Shown here piece by piece: positions 22,604 to 35,751 of a stretch of DNA of 64,000 nt (position 1 is the first letter of the stretch; each line of letters opens with the position of its first letter). This DNA comes from Zychaea mexicana (lineage: Eukaryota; Mucoromycota; Mucoromycetes; Mucorales; Lichtheimiaceae): contig NW_026516810.1 of NCBI RefSeq assembly GCF_025766255.1, forward strand, positions 34,071 to 98,070, in the 5' to 3' direction. The position numbers were made by a program, and so were the translations under genes. Under the pieces are notes generated by a model. That model worked only from the letters and a program-made list of their open reading frames with translations. It ran no database searches and had not been told where the DNA came from.

Positions 22604-24307
22604 ATGGCTGTTCGTGCAGCGTTAGCAGCAAGAACAAGTATTCTTTCTCGTACGACCACCACCAGTATCGCGTCTGCTTCCAAGGTAGGACAACCCTTGC
22701 TCTTTTTTATATTTGTGTGTGCTGTTTGAAGTGATAGACACACACACTTTTCCATTATTTAGCGTGCTTTGTCAACCAGCGCGACGTGGCGTTTCACTGG
22801 CACCACGCCTATAGCAGCAGGCAATGGTGGTGCTGAAGACAAGCCAGACACTTCTGAAAGGATCACCATTACACTTCCAGAAGAGTCGTTCACAATGTAC
22901 AAGCTTGACGAAAAGCCGGATCTGAATGTTGAAATCGGCAAAGACAAGTTAATGACAATGTACACGAAAATGACAACCATGCGACGTATGGAAATGGCAG
23001 CCGACGGTCTATACAAGGCTAAAAAGATCCGTGGATTTTGTCACTTGTGTACTGGACAAGTAAGATCTATAGATACATGTATGTAGACGCGCGTAACAAC
23101 AACATTGCATTTGTTTTAATATCACGGACTCGTGATGTAATAGGAAGCAGTTCCAGTGGGTATGGAAGCAGCCATCAAACCGGATGACAATGTGATCACT
23201 GCGTACCGCTGTCACGGCTTCACGTATGTGCATGGTGGCACCATCAAAAGCATCCTCGCAGAACTGATGGGTAAATATGAAGGCATTTCCAAGGGCAAAG
23301 GTGGGTCCATGCACATGTTTGCAAAGTCATTCTATGGTGGCAACGGTATCGTTGGTGCTCAGGTAACATACATGTCACCAAGATTTCTATAATTATCCTA
23401 ATTGCTTATAATGATGTCACTCTTCCCTCCAAAAAAAAATAACAAACTGAAACTAAAATTTTGTTTAGGTGCCATTAGGGGCTGGTATTGCATTCACTCA
23501 GAAATACCTCGGTGTTCCTGCTGCCACATTTGTCTTGTATGGCGATGGTGCGGCCAACCAAGGACAAGTGTTTGAAGCGTTCAATATGGCAGCACTTTGG
23601 GACTTGCCTTGTGTAAGGAAACACAAACGGAAAAGAGAACAGAAGCAAGAAAAGAAGGTACTCATCCTGAAGGTGAGGGCTTTTACGTATTTGTTAGGTC
23701 TTTGTTTGCGAGAATAACAAGTATGGCATGGGCACATCAGACGAGCGATCATCGGCTTCAACCGACTACTATACGCGGGGAGATTATATTCCTGGTATCC
23801 AGGTAATGCGTTTTGTTACTATGCAGTATACGCGGGGGCCACACACACACACACACAGCCAGTAAACAGATGTGTGCCGACGCTATCATTTAGGTAAATG
23901 GCATGGATTCACTTGCAGTGTATCGAGCATGCCAATACGCCAAGGAGTACACAGGATCAGGCAACGGACCCTTAGTGATAGAATTCGTCACGTATCGCTA
24001 CGGCGGCCATTCCATGTCGGATCCCGGCACCACTTACCGTACGCGTGAAGAAATCCAGCACATGCGCTCTACCTCAGACCCAATCACAGCAATGAAACAT
24101 GTGTTACTCAAACACAATGTTGCCACCGAGGATGAGCTCAAAGCCATTGACAAAGAGGCGCGCAAGTTGGTGGATGCGGCTACCAAGGAGGCGGAAAGCT
24201 CGCCCGATCCGGATCAGAAGGAGTTTTGGACCGACGTGTACTTGCCTGGAAGTGAGCCTGACGTCATTCGTGGTCGTGTTCCATCGGAATCTCATCGTTA
24301 TCATTGA
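22604..24307 (+). CDS. PDA1: Pyruvate dehydrogenase E1 component, alpha subunit (mitochondrial)
   Basis: Exons 22604-22684, 22763-23059, 23144-23362, 23469-23612, 23698-23802, 23894-24307 (1260 nt, 419 aa; yeast Pda1 is 420 aa). Every intron is GT-AG and in phase 0. With the beta subunit it decarboxylates pyruvate using thiamine diphosphate in the mitochondrial matrix. An Arg/Ser/Thr-rich N-terminus fits a targeting peptide. TPP-binding motif: GDGAANQG (from about residue 224) through CENN (about 251-254). [12 protein letters not shown] and GGSMHMF are family signatures. The phospho-loop reads [18 protein letters not shown]: the first regulatory Ser is kept (about residue 322) while the second position is Thr. 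Very confident. Confidence 0.97.
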
Positions 24308-24601
24308 GAAAATAATCCGGCTACAATTGCATTACACTCCCACAATAAAAGTCTGGAAAGTCTCATTATATTACTCAAAGTTAGATCTGCAGAAGGCTCA
24401 TAGTGCAGCGTCGTCGATGATGACCTCTTCTTTTTCATCCATGCATAATGGCATATGCTTGTGTAACAGTCCTAACTCCTAGGAACCCATCCTGCAGAAA
24501 AGGACGCCCTCTTATGTCACAGCTGGTTCCTCTCGACCCACACAACTGTTTTTAATTTCCCGTAGCTTGCTTTTTATACATATACCTATAAACACCAAAG
24601 C

Positions 24602-26729
24602 ATGCGCTGGCTAACATCAGCCATTGTCGTTGCATTCATTGCAACACTAATTTCCTACAACAGTATCACCATCACTACTACTGCCGCAGCGCAAGTTCAA
24701 CAAACTGTCCTTCAAGCACCCGCTCCCGAGAAACGTGTCGCCATTATTGGTCGGTGTAGAAACAATGAGTCCAAAGAAAAAAACCATTGTTAAACTTTTT
24801 TTCCTGCTTTTTTTTCCCACTTCCAGGCGGCGGTGCAGCAGGAACGTCAGCAGCATATTGGATAAATAACGCTTTCCCCAAAGGCATTAGTGATAGCGTA
24901 AAAGTGTCTGCCACGATCTATGAACGAAACAGTTATTTGGGGGGTCGAAGCACCGTTGTGCCCATCAAAGACGATCCTGCTCTTGGATTGATTGAAGTGG
25001 GTGCCTCCATCTATATTGAGCGCAACTATAACTTGATGAACGCAACAGAACGATTTGGACTGGAGCGTACGCGATTAGTCGATGGCGAGGATGATGACGG
25101 CAGGATACGAAGCAAAAAAGGGCTTGGCATATGGGATGGTGAGCAGTTTCTTTTTGAAGAGTCCGGGAACGATTATTGGGACTCTATCAAGATACTCTGG
25201 CGTTATGGATATTCGCCTGTCAAGGTACAAAGTCATTAAATAAAAGAAATGTTTTATTGCTCACTTTGCTAACAAACGTAGAATATGCTTACTAGTTTAA
25301 AAACCATCTCAAAGCAATTATTGAACGGTTCAGCGAAGGTGTCTACCATGACGACGACTCCATTCCTGCGTTTCGAGACGTCGGAGAAGCATTAGCCTTA
25401 TTTGGCATTGATGCCTTGGTCAATGAAACAGCTGCCGACTATTTGGAAAAGCGGCACGGCATTTCTGAGAAATTTGTACGCGAAATCATCCAAACGGCAT
25501 CAAGAGCAAACTATGGTCAGGATGTAGAAGCATTGCATGCATTTGGAGCTTTGGCAAGTTTCTCTTGAACGACAAAAGTTGGGGAAAACGACAAACGGGT
25601 TTGTCTAATATATGGGACACGTCTTTCTTTTAGGTGTCCATGGCAGCATCCGGCTCGTGGGCTACAAAAGGAGGCAATTTCCAGATATTCGAAGAATTCG
25701 CAAAACGTTCAGGAGCAGCTATTGAGTTGGAAACGGCTGTCATGGAAGTCCAGAACATCACGGTTTTTGATGAGCATACGGGTGAGCCAGTACAGAGATA
25801 CGTGGTGATCACTGAGGATGGCATGGACATTTATGATACAGTCCTCATGACGGCTCCTTTGGTAACGTGTACAACCTTTACCCATACACACCATCTTCTT
25901 TATGGAAAAAGGATCACTTGTGCTGACGTTTGATATACACTACAATATGATATGCTGGCTTATTATTAGCATTCTGTTGGAATTGAATTGCCATACTCTA
26001 CTGTACTGCCTGCTCATCGTCAATACCATACTGTTCATGTGACAATGGTTGCGGGCGTACCCGACCCAAGCTACTTTGGCAGGACTCAAGAGACTATGCC
26101 TACAATGGTTGTATCTACTGGCTCGCCATTAAGTAATTAAATGGCCTTTTCTTTAATATTTTTCTGCTCTATTATTTTTGGGTCATTATTACTGTATAAA
26201 ACTAAAGAAGCTTCTTTTTTGTAACAGCGGATCATTTTTCAGGTGGCGAACAACCATTCACGACATTCGCTATCCATAAATATCTTGACGATACTGGCGA
26301 AAGCGTGGTCAAGATGTTTTCTTCAAAAGCCATGTCTGAAGACGCGTTGGATCGATTGTTTGTCAGTCGCAGCTGGACATTGAGAAAGGAATGGGAGGCG
26401 TTCCCAGACTTGGTCCCTATCACAGAGGATGGTTGGCCAACAATGATACTGGATGGGTTTAACAAGGAAGAAGACAATGGGATTCTGTATATCAATGCTT
26501 TTGAGAGCTGCATCTCGGTATGTATGAGAAGTTCTATATTGTGTTTGTGTGGATGGATAATCAGAAACCGTCTTGATTGGTATTGTAGCTAAGTGATGAC
26601 AATGGTGGTATATGATAGACAATGGAAACGGAGACAGTGGCTAGCAAGAATGCTGTGCGATTTTTACGCGAGCAATGGTGTGGGGACGCTTATTGTGTTC
26701 CGTTCGGCGACGGCTGGGGAGATGATTGA
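24602..26729 (+). CDS. Prenylcysteine oxidase (FAD-dependent)
   Basis: Exons 24602-24749, 24827-25224, 25296-25553, 25634-25861, 25970-26132, 26228-26517, 26619-26729 (1596 nt, 531 aa), all in phase. Intron 3 (25554-25633) requires a GC donor (GCAAGT), and intron 1 has the unusual donor GTCGGT. The enzyme cleaves the thioether of prenylcysteine released from prenylated proteins. The N-terminus is a signal peptide or anchor (hydrophobic residues about 7-19). Then comes the Rossmann FAD site VAIIGGGAAGTSAA (about residues 46-59) and an acidic partner in YERNSYLGGRS. The GQDVEALHAFGALVSM region and KGGNFQIFEEFAKRSGA are typical of the family. Probably in the endomembrane or lysosome-like system. 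Confidence 0.9.
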
Positions 26730-29117
26730 GCAGCATGTACAGTAAGTAATACATGATTACTTGCTTGTTATAAACACTGCTATTTCCACTCACTCTATAA
26801 ACGTACTAAATATTTCTTTTCCACCGAATCTATCTCGTTGTGGTCATCTTAAAAGCGCATCTACTCAGTACAGCATTTTTCCTCTCACATACTGTTAAAC
26901 ATCATGCTGTTGTTGATGTTAGTAGTCTTCCTCTTTGTTTTTATACACTACCTCAGCTATGTATTATTATAGTAGTTTCTTAAGCGGGACAGGATATATT
27001 TGCCCCCATTCCACATATTTCTTTCTTCTTGAATCATAAACCGAATTATATGTCAATACTTAACCGTATCTTTTTAAGTTTTTATCATACGTTATCAATA
27101 ACAATTTGTGTTGTTAATATGGAAAAGCCAGTTAAACAAACGGTATCAAAATCAATAATTTAATCCTTGCTTCTTGTTCTTCTTTCTTCCATCCGCTGTT
27201 TTCGTCTAATAAAAATGATAAAAACGACAGTAACCGCAATCTACCTGTTTACAGGTTTCATTGGACCCGCTTCTTACAATTCTGCTCTATAATAGGAGAC
27301 CTGTTCACATTATTATATACAGTATCATAGCGCCGTTTCTTCGTCTTCCGACTCTAACTCAAATAGCTGTGAACCGTCGTCTGCATTTGATGTCGACAGC
27401 AGCGCCACTTAAACACAGCCAGAGTGTGTGAATATATATGTGCTAGAAAGTACGTCCAACCCATATTTAACACTGGAGGGGTGTATTATATTAACCTTCT
27501 TTATGAGAACTCGCGTGTCCCTCTTGTGGAGCGCTAATTGAGGACTATTGGCGTCTCACAACTAGGAAATGCCGAAATTTTAACATGTATAAGGACTTAC
27601 ATACTGGACCCACATTTATTTAGAGATGTTGCCGTGGACAACGCGTCTCTTGTAGGTTGTTTCGCGATCCCAGCAAAGTTGTAGAATTGTATTCGCAGAC
27701 AAGCTGCTCAGACACGCCAGCCAACAGTGCAACTCCTTGGCACGCTCTTTTCGTGCCCTGATTGTGGTCTCTGGTATTGCTGTACACATGTACTAATCCA
27801 CACCAGGCAGATTGAGAATGTTGTCGACACTAATTTTTTCGCGTCTCCCATATGTTGTCCGTGGAAATCGGTTTTGTTTATACGCGTCATACCCCATTCC
27901 GTGTGTTACATGGCAGCCTGTCTCTAGCACAGATAGGTTAATGCATCATGCTGAATTACTTGGTCTGTGAGTTTTACGTCTGTAGATATTATCTAGAAAC
28001 CCAAAAAAACCCTTGTGATACAGATCCGTTTGGTGCCAAAGATGAAAGTGAGCCGACAGTATCTCTGATACTTTCACATCTCCTCCTACATAAGTGCTAC
28101 TGATCCGCACATGTCATTTAGACGCTGACCAAGGGTATCGACTTCTTTTGCCTAGGAGAGTACCGATCGTGCAAGTGCAAGTATTGAATCGCTGTTGCCG
28201 ATGATAACATTGATTTGGGGGTCCGTCTGTATTTTCTCTGTGATACTTTATTATTGACAAAGAGGAAGAAGGAAATAGAAAAGGAATGAACATGTAGTCA
28301 AACAGCAAGGGAAAGAATATAAGGAGAGAAGGATCAACTATGAAATTACTATAGAAACCGCAATTTGCCACGTTCGTTGTCTACCCAACAAAAGTAATTA
28401 CGTATTGGCGTACTTTGAGCACTCCATGCTTTACATGAACCACCGTTTATTTTCAAGCCGTTCCGTCTGTGCACTACTCCGTGCCACTGTCATTGGCCTT
28501 TTTAGCCTCTTATACAGTATACTTTCACCAATGCAAGTAATCTGGCAGCGCCTCCATCGTAATGTAGGCTAGAAGCACACTACCCTAATTTTACATGAAT
28601 ATATATGCCTGGATTGCTGGCACAACTGTTACGCTGCCCGTTGGTGTTAAAGGTCTTCCTCAGGCGCACATTATCATTCTTTCTTGTCGATCCATCAGAG
28701 GATGACAATGAAGGAAAGGTGTTAGTATATGGAAATGAAGAGGGAAAAACAGCCTGTGCTATGTCAGAATGAAAGGCTGTACTTTAATTAGGTTGTGATA
28801 ATTATCTCAATTGAGTGGTCAGGTGTGTGCTGGGGTGGTCCTGGTTGAAAAGAGAAAAATCTGAATACTATGATAAAGTCGGTTACCTTTCCTACGGTGT
28901 GCGAATTCTCGCGTGGAACGGGCTTTTTCTTGACCCGGAAGTGATCCGGGACGCGTAGAGGTGTTACACAGCATGATACTTGTGTCCTCTCACTGTGAAA
29001 TTACACGCAAGTCCTGCATAATAGGCCGTTGAATGTTTTGTGGATAGAGTGTACTCAACTTGCTCTTTTTACCAGTTCACCCAACAAAACGAGGAAAAAA
29101 AAAGAAGTGGAATACCA
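26730..29117. other. Intergenic region, nothing recognised
   Basis: About 2.4 kb with only short, featureless ORFs on both strands. No repeats, inverted repeats or RNA genes seen. Confidence 0.45.
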
Positions 29118-30958
29118 ATGCGAGCCCTAACTACGTTGCCCCTTGAAATCCGATATGCTATTTTGCGCCATTTGTCTTTCGGCGATCGATGGCGAATGAG
29201 CGGTGTATGCCAAGCTTGGCGATCGGCAGTGCTGAATTGCGACGCAATGTGGGAAAACCTTTCGACGGACAACTATCGTGATATTACTCAAGACCTTTTA
29301 CCTTATCGATCTTATATGCAAGGAACATGGGTGCGACGCATACATGTGGACCGGAATGATGATACTACAGAACACCTGGAAGCAGTTGTTGATTTTTTGT
29401 TAGCTCAAAAATGCACTGCCATTAAAGAAGGTAGTACATTATAGCACCTATACCTTTTTTCTGTAATGAAAATAGCATTAAACAACAAGGTGGCGAATCT
29501 AATTGCTATATTATTAGTGGATTTACATCTCCAGCTTTGCCATGGTCATCCTTTTCAAGTCTCACATCACTCTGCGGTGAATCGCTAACCAGTGTTTTCT
29601 TCAACTTTTACTATTACCATGAAGTCGAGATTACGCCTTGTAAGATCCTTCTACACTGCCCTAACTTCACCAAGCTCCAGTATATCAGCGCTGCAATGTA
29701 TGGCCCGCTGATGGATGATCCAACGGCATATGCTGAACTCGAGCACCGTAGCCTACTGGATCTTACACTCCACATATACCACCCCGACGGCCGATTCAAG
29801 TTGAATACGATTCTTTTTGCGACGCCACGCCTCCGACGACTGCGCCTCAATCTCCAATGCATGAAAAATGGTGCATCAGGACTACCATCCCTCCTGACCG
29901 AACATTGCCCGAATCTTACCACTCTCGTGCTAGCAAGTTGCGATACTGGAGCAGCACTCGTCTCGCACGGTAACGACTTAGAATGGAACTTCGATACAAG
30001 CACTAGTATTACAGACAACAACAGCGATCCTAAAAATACAGCTATCACCAAAATACGACATCTTGTACTGCACGATCCATTGGGCATATACTTTAAAATC
30101 ATTTGCGATATTTTACGACGGCTTATCCCGCTGTGTCACTATACTCTACAAACGTTGGATCTTGTGGGGACGCACACTCTTCATGGCTCTATAACCATGA
30201 CGTGGCTTTCAAAGGACTGCACTTTTCGATCCCTACAAAGACTCAGTCTTGCCAGAGATCGTATAAAGAACATGATAACCTTCAACGATTTTGATTTTGA
30301 GGCATTTGCTGAAAGCGGCTCTGCATCTGGATTGAAATCACTCAAGCTACAACGTCTCGATAGCGATTTTTTGAAGATTGTTTCACTTGCTGCACACATG
30401 CAGTCTTTACGTGAGCTGCACTTTGAAGATTGTCCTCAAATCTCCTCAAAAACCTTGACCGCCTTTTTTTCTGAGCTATCTGTGGCGCAAACAGGTCAGA
30501 TACAACAACAAAAGCAGCTTGTCAAAGTGACCTTGCGGGATATGCAGTGGGTGGATTCCAGAGTCGTCCACGATATCCTCGATGATTTCGGCGTTGGCTT
30601 GGAAGAACTTGTTATCCAGGAATGCGACTACGTGGATTTCGACGTTGTCAAACATTTATGCTTGGATGACGACCTACCTGTCGACAAGAATGCCCAACAT
30701 CTCAAGCGATTGGATTTAATACTGGTGTACCACAATCCCATGTACTTCTGCCCGTCTCAACCATCTAGAAAAATAATTGTGTATCCGGATTCGAACAGGA
30801 TTCAAAAGGCTCTTTACAAGTTGGACGCAGAGTGTCTTGAATGGCGACTGGAGCTGAATGACTTTACACAGCACGGATGGGAACCTTATGCTCAAGTTTT
30901 TGACCACAACACGTACCGGCAGCATAAGGTGGCATCAAGCATCAAAACAATGAAGTAA
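29118..30958 (+). CDS. F-box / leucine-rich-repeat protein (2 exons)
   Basis: Exons 29118-29430 and 29535-30958 (1737 nt, 578 aa). The intron is GTAGTA...CCAG in phase 1. The start is the ATG at 29118; an upstream in-frame extension begins only with GTG. The F-box is near the N-terminus: LTTLPLEIRYAILRHLSF (residues about 4-21), then W-R-M-S-G-V-C-Q-A-W. LRR-like segments follow (LLDLTLHIYH, LRRLRLNLQCM, LTTLVLASCD, LQTLDLVGTH, LQRLSLARDR, LKSLKLQRLD, LRELHFEDCP). A likely SCF substrate adaptor; the substrate is unknown. Confidence 0.82.
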
Positions 30959-31174
30959 AACCCAAAGGAAAAGGAAAAAAAAACAATCAAAGCAGCAAAA
31001 GCAAAAGAAGGCCATTGCCGGCACTGCTACTATTACTGTTTCAATAATAACAGAATTGCTTATCCATACGCACACTACCCTTTCCGGCGAATAAATTAAA
31101 CATTGTTGGAACAAAAAGGTCGGTAGGAAGCAATACAGATAAAAAAGGGGTTCTTTTCTTCTTGGAGGTTCTAT

Positions 31175-32645
31175 CTAGATCTTAGAGTCCTTGGCAGACA
31201 CCAAGGGTACAACGACCTTACCCTTGTTCTTGCCGGAATGCAGGTACTCAACACCTTGAGCAACCTGCTCGATACCTTGCAAGCCAGCCGTATCCGTTTC
31301 GATCTTGAGCTTGCCGTTCAAGAGCAACTTGACAAGCTTTTGCATATGCGATCCGAACAAATGAGGATAGTCGGGTAAAAAGAAGCCAGCCACAGTACGC
31401 GACTTGCCAAGCAATTTCAGCGTATCGACGGTATCGCCTTGCATGCCAGACTTGTCCGAGTATGTGGAAATTGTACCAATGACGATCAAACGGCCCTTGA
31501 CAGCCAAGCTAACATGAGACCGGGGAGAAATTACGTTTGGTTTGTCACATATTCTTCTCAAACCTTATCTTGCCACTGCGTGTTCCAATCGTACAATTTC
31601 CTTTGCATAGTTTTTTTTTACCTGTTCAAGCAAGTAGTGAAGAACGATCCACCAACACTTTCAAAGATGATGTCCACACCTTTGGGGTATTCCTTTCTCA
31701 GCACAGCCTTAAAGTCTTCTTTCTTGTAGTTGATCACTCGGTCACAGCCCATCGACTAGACTCGTACATAAACATCATGGTTGAATGAAAGGAAACGTTA
31801 TTTTCTCTTGTCTGTCTTTGTTATCCATGATAATCAATTACCTTGAGCATAGCAACTTTTTCATCGCTCGAGCAAGTGCCAATAACATGGTTACCAGCCA
31901 ATTTGGCAAGTTGAACGGCAATTTGACCAGCACCGCCAGCAGCAGCAGTGACCAAAACAGTTTCACCGGTGGTCATTCTACCCGTCTGTTCAAGTGCAAT
32001 GGATGAAGTAAGACCTGACGTCAGAAGCGATAAAAGCTCGATTCTTGAGCTTGGTACAGGAATCACTGCCTTGTATGAAATTCTGATATATTCTGCAAAG
32101 GCACCGTATTGACTACATTTCGGAATTCATCCACATTCCAATCTAAAGTTAGCAAATAGCCCCCCTGGTTTTCTGCGTATATTTAGGTAATACATACGAG
32201 AGGAGGACGTAGCTGCCAACAGCTTCCTTGGGAACTGCAGAACCGGCCTGAACAATTTGACCCAAGGCTTCGAAACCAACGTCGAATGGTCTAAACATAT
32301 CTATGTTAGGTTATTTTTCTTGATATCGATCCGTTGTCCATATTGACGACTCCTTGTCTTTTTTGCTTACGGCTTAATGTCGGGAATGTACTTGGCATTG
32401 GTATAGTTGACATCGGAGGCATTGATGCCCAAGTAAAAGTTCTTAACGATGACTTGGTTGGGCTTCAAGTTATCGACGAGATCGCTATACTTGGCTTCGA
32501 CAACGCGGGTAACCTTGGTGAAATCGTTGCCGATCTCAATAGCTTGGATTTTGCGGAAAGTAGTGGGTGCGCTATTGAATATTAGTTATTAGCGTCCACC
32601 CGGAAAAGAAGGTCGGAATGATCTCGTTAGTTAGGGCTACCTCAT
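31175..32645 (-). CDS. NAD(P)H-dependent MDR-family reductase, ZADH2/PTGR3-like (quinone oxidoreductase group)
   Basis: Exons 32645-32641, 32571-32371, 32290-32198, 32112-31842, 31755-31622, 31508-31175 (1038 nt, 345 aa). The first coding exon is just 5 nt (ATG AG) before a GTAGCC...AATAG intron; all phases then agree. It is a medium-chain dehydrogenase/reductase. The NADP-binding loop is [19 protein letters not shown], followed by [12 protein letters not shown] and [11 protein letters not shown]. Early on, [15 protein letters not shown] matches the quinone-reductase pattern G-x-N-x-x-D. The order of these blocks and [11 protein letters not shown] resemble ZADH2/prostaglandin reductase 3. No catalytic or structural zinc-ligand Cys cluster is seen. 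The natural substrate is unknown. Confidence 0.88.
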
Positions 32646-35600
32646 TGTAATTAAGGAAAAAGGAAATAGTTAAGAGCATCAAGTTTATGCGGCGGCATAG
32701 CCCTTATATACGATCGTAATGTGATACCGAAATGTCTGACACAGAAAATAATGACCGTTTGTCAGCAAAAGTTGGGACTCAAATCCCGCAAAGGCCGACG
32801 ATGCTGTCAAAGGACATACATCCTTCTCAGTCACTCGCTGACAGCTGCAGCACGGCTCTTCTGCTGAAAAGATTGCTGCATACATTTAAAAGGAAAGAAC
32901 GGGAAACAGCTCTGTGTTTTTGGCATCTGTAATTGTATTCTTTACATTGACGTGCTTATAATTCGGAGGGGAAACAAAAGGTCGGAAATGATAATTGCTC
33001 TCATTGGATCTGTTACGGGGTCGTTCTTTTCATACTATGCCGTAAGATCCCTATCAAAAGGTCAATTCGTTTCTAAGGTTGCTACCTCACTTATACACGA
33101 CTGATCAATGGCTGCTGATTACAGCAGTAAAGGTAGTATGTAGCTTAATGGAGGCAGCATCATTCATCCGCCCTGGTATGATAGCAAGCTTTGTGTGACA
33201 TGAAGGAAACATTAATGCTCAGCCATGTTACATAACAAAAAATTGACCGTGGGTGATGCATTTCTTACTAGCCTGCTTTGATGCTTCGATCACTTGCTCA
33301 TTATTTGTATACTAGAGACAACAGTATCAGCGTTTGATTCTGTGGAAACAAACAGCATATGCACGTCGTAAAGAAAAGGCTCTTGTTATACGACTGAATT
33401 ACTATGAATTGTCCTATAAACACTGCGCGATATAAAGGATTGCCACCCAGAAACCTTTCTACTCTCTGGATCAGTATGATGTCACGTGCTCCAAAGTATA
33501 CCGTTCCCATCAAGCTATGTGCCACTACTCCGAGAGAATATCGGAAGCAACAACGGCATTTACAGTAACAAGCTAAACGATGATATTCCGTATCAGATGA
33601 GGGGGGGGGGAAATCACTTGTACTAGTTTTACTATTCTGAAAAGACTTTCCTTGCGATTTTACGGAAGGATGCTAAATGGCTCATGAATTTAAAAGAAAA
33701 TACTTTCTATCTTATGGATGACCCGACTAGATTAGTATCTTAGACTGTAACTCCTTTTTACGAAGCATGATAGTACGCCATTCGTTTTAGACAGCATCGC
33801 GTAGCTACTATTTGGCTTGCAGTCTGTTTTATCCGCCTACTACCGCTACATACGGGGTTCTACTTTATACACACACAGAGTGGTATATCTCGACGAATTA
33901 ACGCAATAGTGTGGCGCACGTGTGAGTGCGCGACTATACGTATCCATTCATTGATAAACGATGGGAGCGAACCTAGATTAGCAACCATGTACGAATAAAA
34001 TAGCGTGCTGACGCACTGCACATGATGAGGGGTCCTTTTTACTCGATCTGGGGTTACGCATATCTTTCTTACTCAATGTTGTGTTATGTTTCAAACCGTA
34101 ATGGTCATCTAGCAGAAACTTATTTCTTACACCTGAACTAATTAGTCTCGATTTTCATGCCGAACGGAAGACAACAGTGACTGAGCAAAAAAGTACGGTT
34201 GTAGAGAGTTTAATTATCTTTCTCCCTCCATCTTTTTCTTTTTAGAGCTTCCCTGTCAACCACAACTACAGTATTCGCTATACTTCTGGTAGTCAGAACA
34301 AGCTACTGCCTGAGCAAAAGGGAGCCAATTAGTTGTTTCCTTTACATTTTCTATCATGCTGAAAAACATATTTACCCAACAAACAGCAGACCGCCGTATC
34401 GATCCTGTTTAAGAATGGTATTTTTTATTACATACCGTCTGACCACAACGGAAAAAGGAGAATCCTTCGAAACTATTACTTTCTAATGTAAGATGTGCTG
34501 GCTCATTGGTGCTGCTTACAAGCCATCTTTTTGCTCAATCGGATCCTTCACTAAAAATGTGGTGCCTTCTCTTTTATTTAAAGAAAAGCGAGCATACATC
34601 GTCAACGAGGCTTTTATCTTTTCTTCTCTTCCAAATTCCTTCCTCTCCTTTTTGGCGTTCTATACGGAGTATGAAATCGCATTCTGAAATCACTTGGGCC
34701 GTCTGTCTGTCTGTCACGCTTTTCGTTGTCATGGCAACTTGCTAATAATACACAGCTTCAACATCGCACTGTTCCTCTTTGTAATTGCAATAACATTTAC
34801 AATAAAGAATATAGAGTATAATTCTACTGATACAGCTTAAATATCGAATATTGGCTGTGGGTGACATTAATTTGGTGCTGGATAAGAAAGCAATCAAAAT
34901 ATTGAACCAGTCTCGAACGCTTTAAATCTTGGTTCCAGTGGTGAAACCCCCCCCCTGGGAAACATCCAAATGGTTGAATGACCCCGAGCTCAGCATAGGA
35001 GCTCTTCAAGCCGAGCGAAGCGAGGCAGGTGGACGTTGATAAAAAAGACAATGATACTGTGTCTTTACACACAACGGAGCATCAAGTATAGAAAACGTTG
35101 CGAAGCACGCCGCAGGCTCATTTTCCTTTTTCGCTACCACAGAAAATCACTGCGTATACAAACCAGTATAACTTCAGCAATGTGTCATTCTGATAGCATT
35201 ATGCAGATCAGGATCATCCTATTTCATCCACAATAAACATGAAATCAAATACGTGATCGATAACTTCTAAGCAGGCATCAATGGCTCTATGTAAACTCAA
35301 TAGCAGCAGTAAAGACAACAACTGACAGAATAAAATGCCGATATGTCCACCTTCTTCTACAGCATTTACTGCTGTCTTTACCTTCTGAAGTGTATAGCAG
35401 CTACTATTTCCATCATTCTATACTCCTTTTTAATTCGCGTTTTTCCTTGCAAGTACTGATATATTCACATCAAAAAAGAAAGCGAGCACTATTTGCATTT
35501 GTTGGGGCACATTTTGCTGCATAAAAAAAGTGGACCAATCAGAATCCAACTATATGGCGTGAACAGCTTCCCAACCGTGTCAAAATGCTCAAAACGCGTC

Positions 35601-35751
35601 GCCTTTTGCCAACATTTCAAATTCGCCTTTCTGACCTACCCTTTTCCTAAAACCTTCACTTTCATGGCACTCTTACTTATCATCACTGTACCCATCGCTA
35701 AATTGCACCACCCCGATCGTTCTCCGTTCTAGTTGAACATTAAAGTGCTAT
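32646..35751. other. Intergenic region at the gene/transposon boundary
   Basis: About 3.1 kb with no supported gene. Only short ORFs occur and no family motif was found in any frame. No terminal repeats seen. To the right the window becomes rich in transposon sequence. Confidence 0.45.

Noticed and set aside
32770..32800. tRNA-like T-arm (GGGACTCAAATCCC)
   Set aside because: No matching acceptor stem, D-arm or anticodon arm around it.
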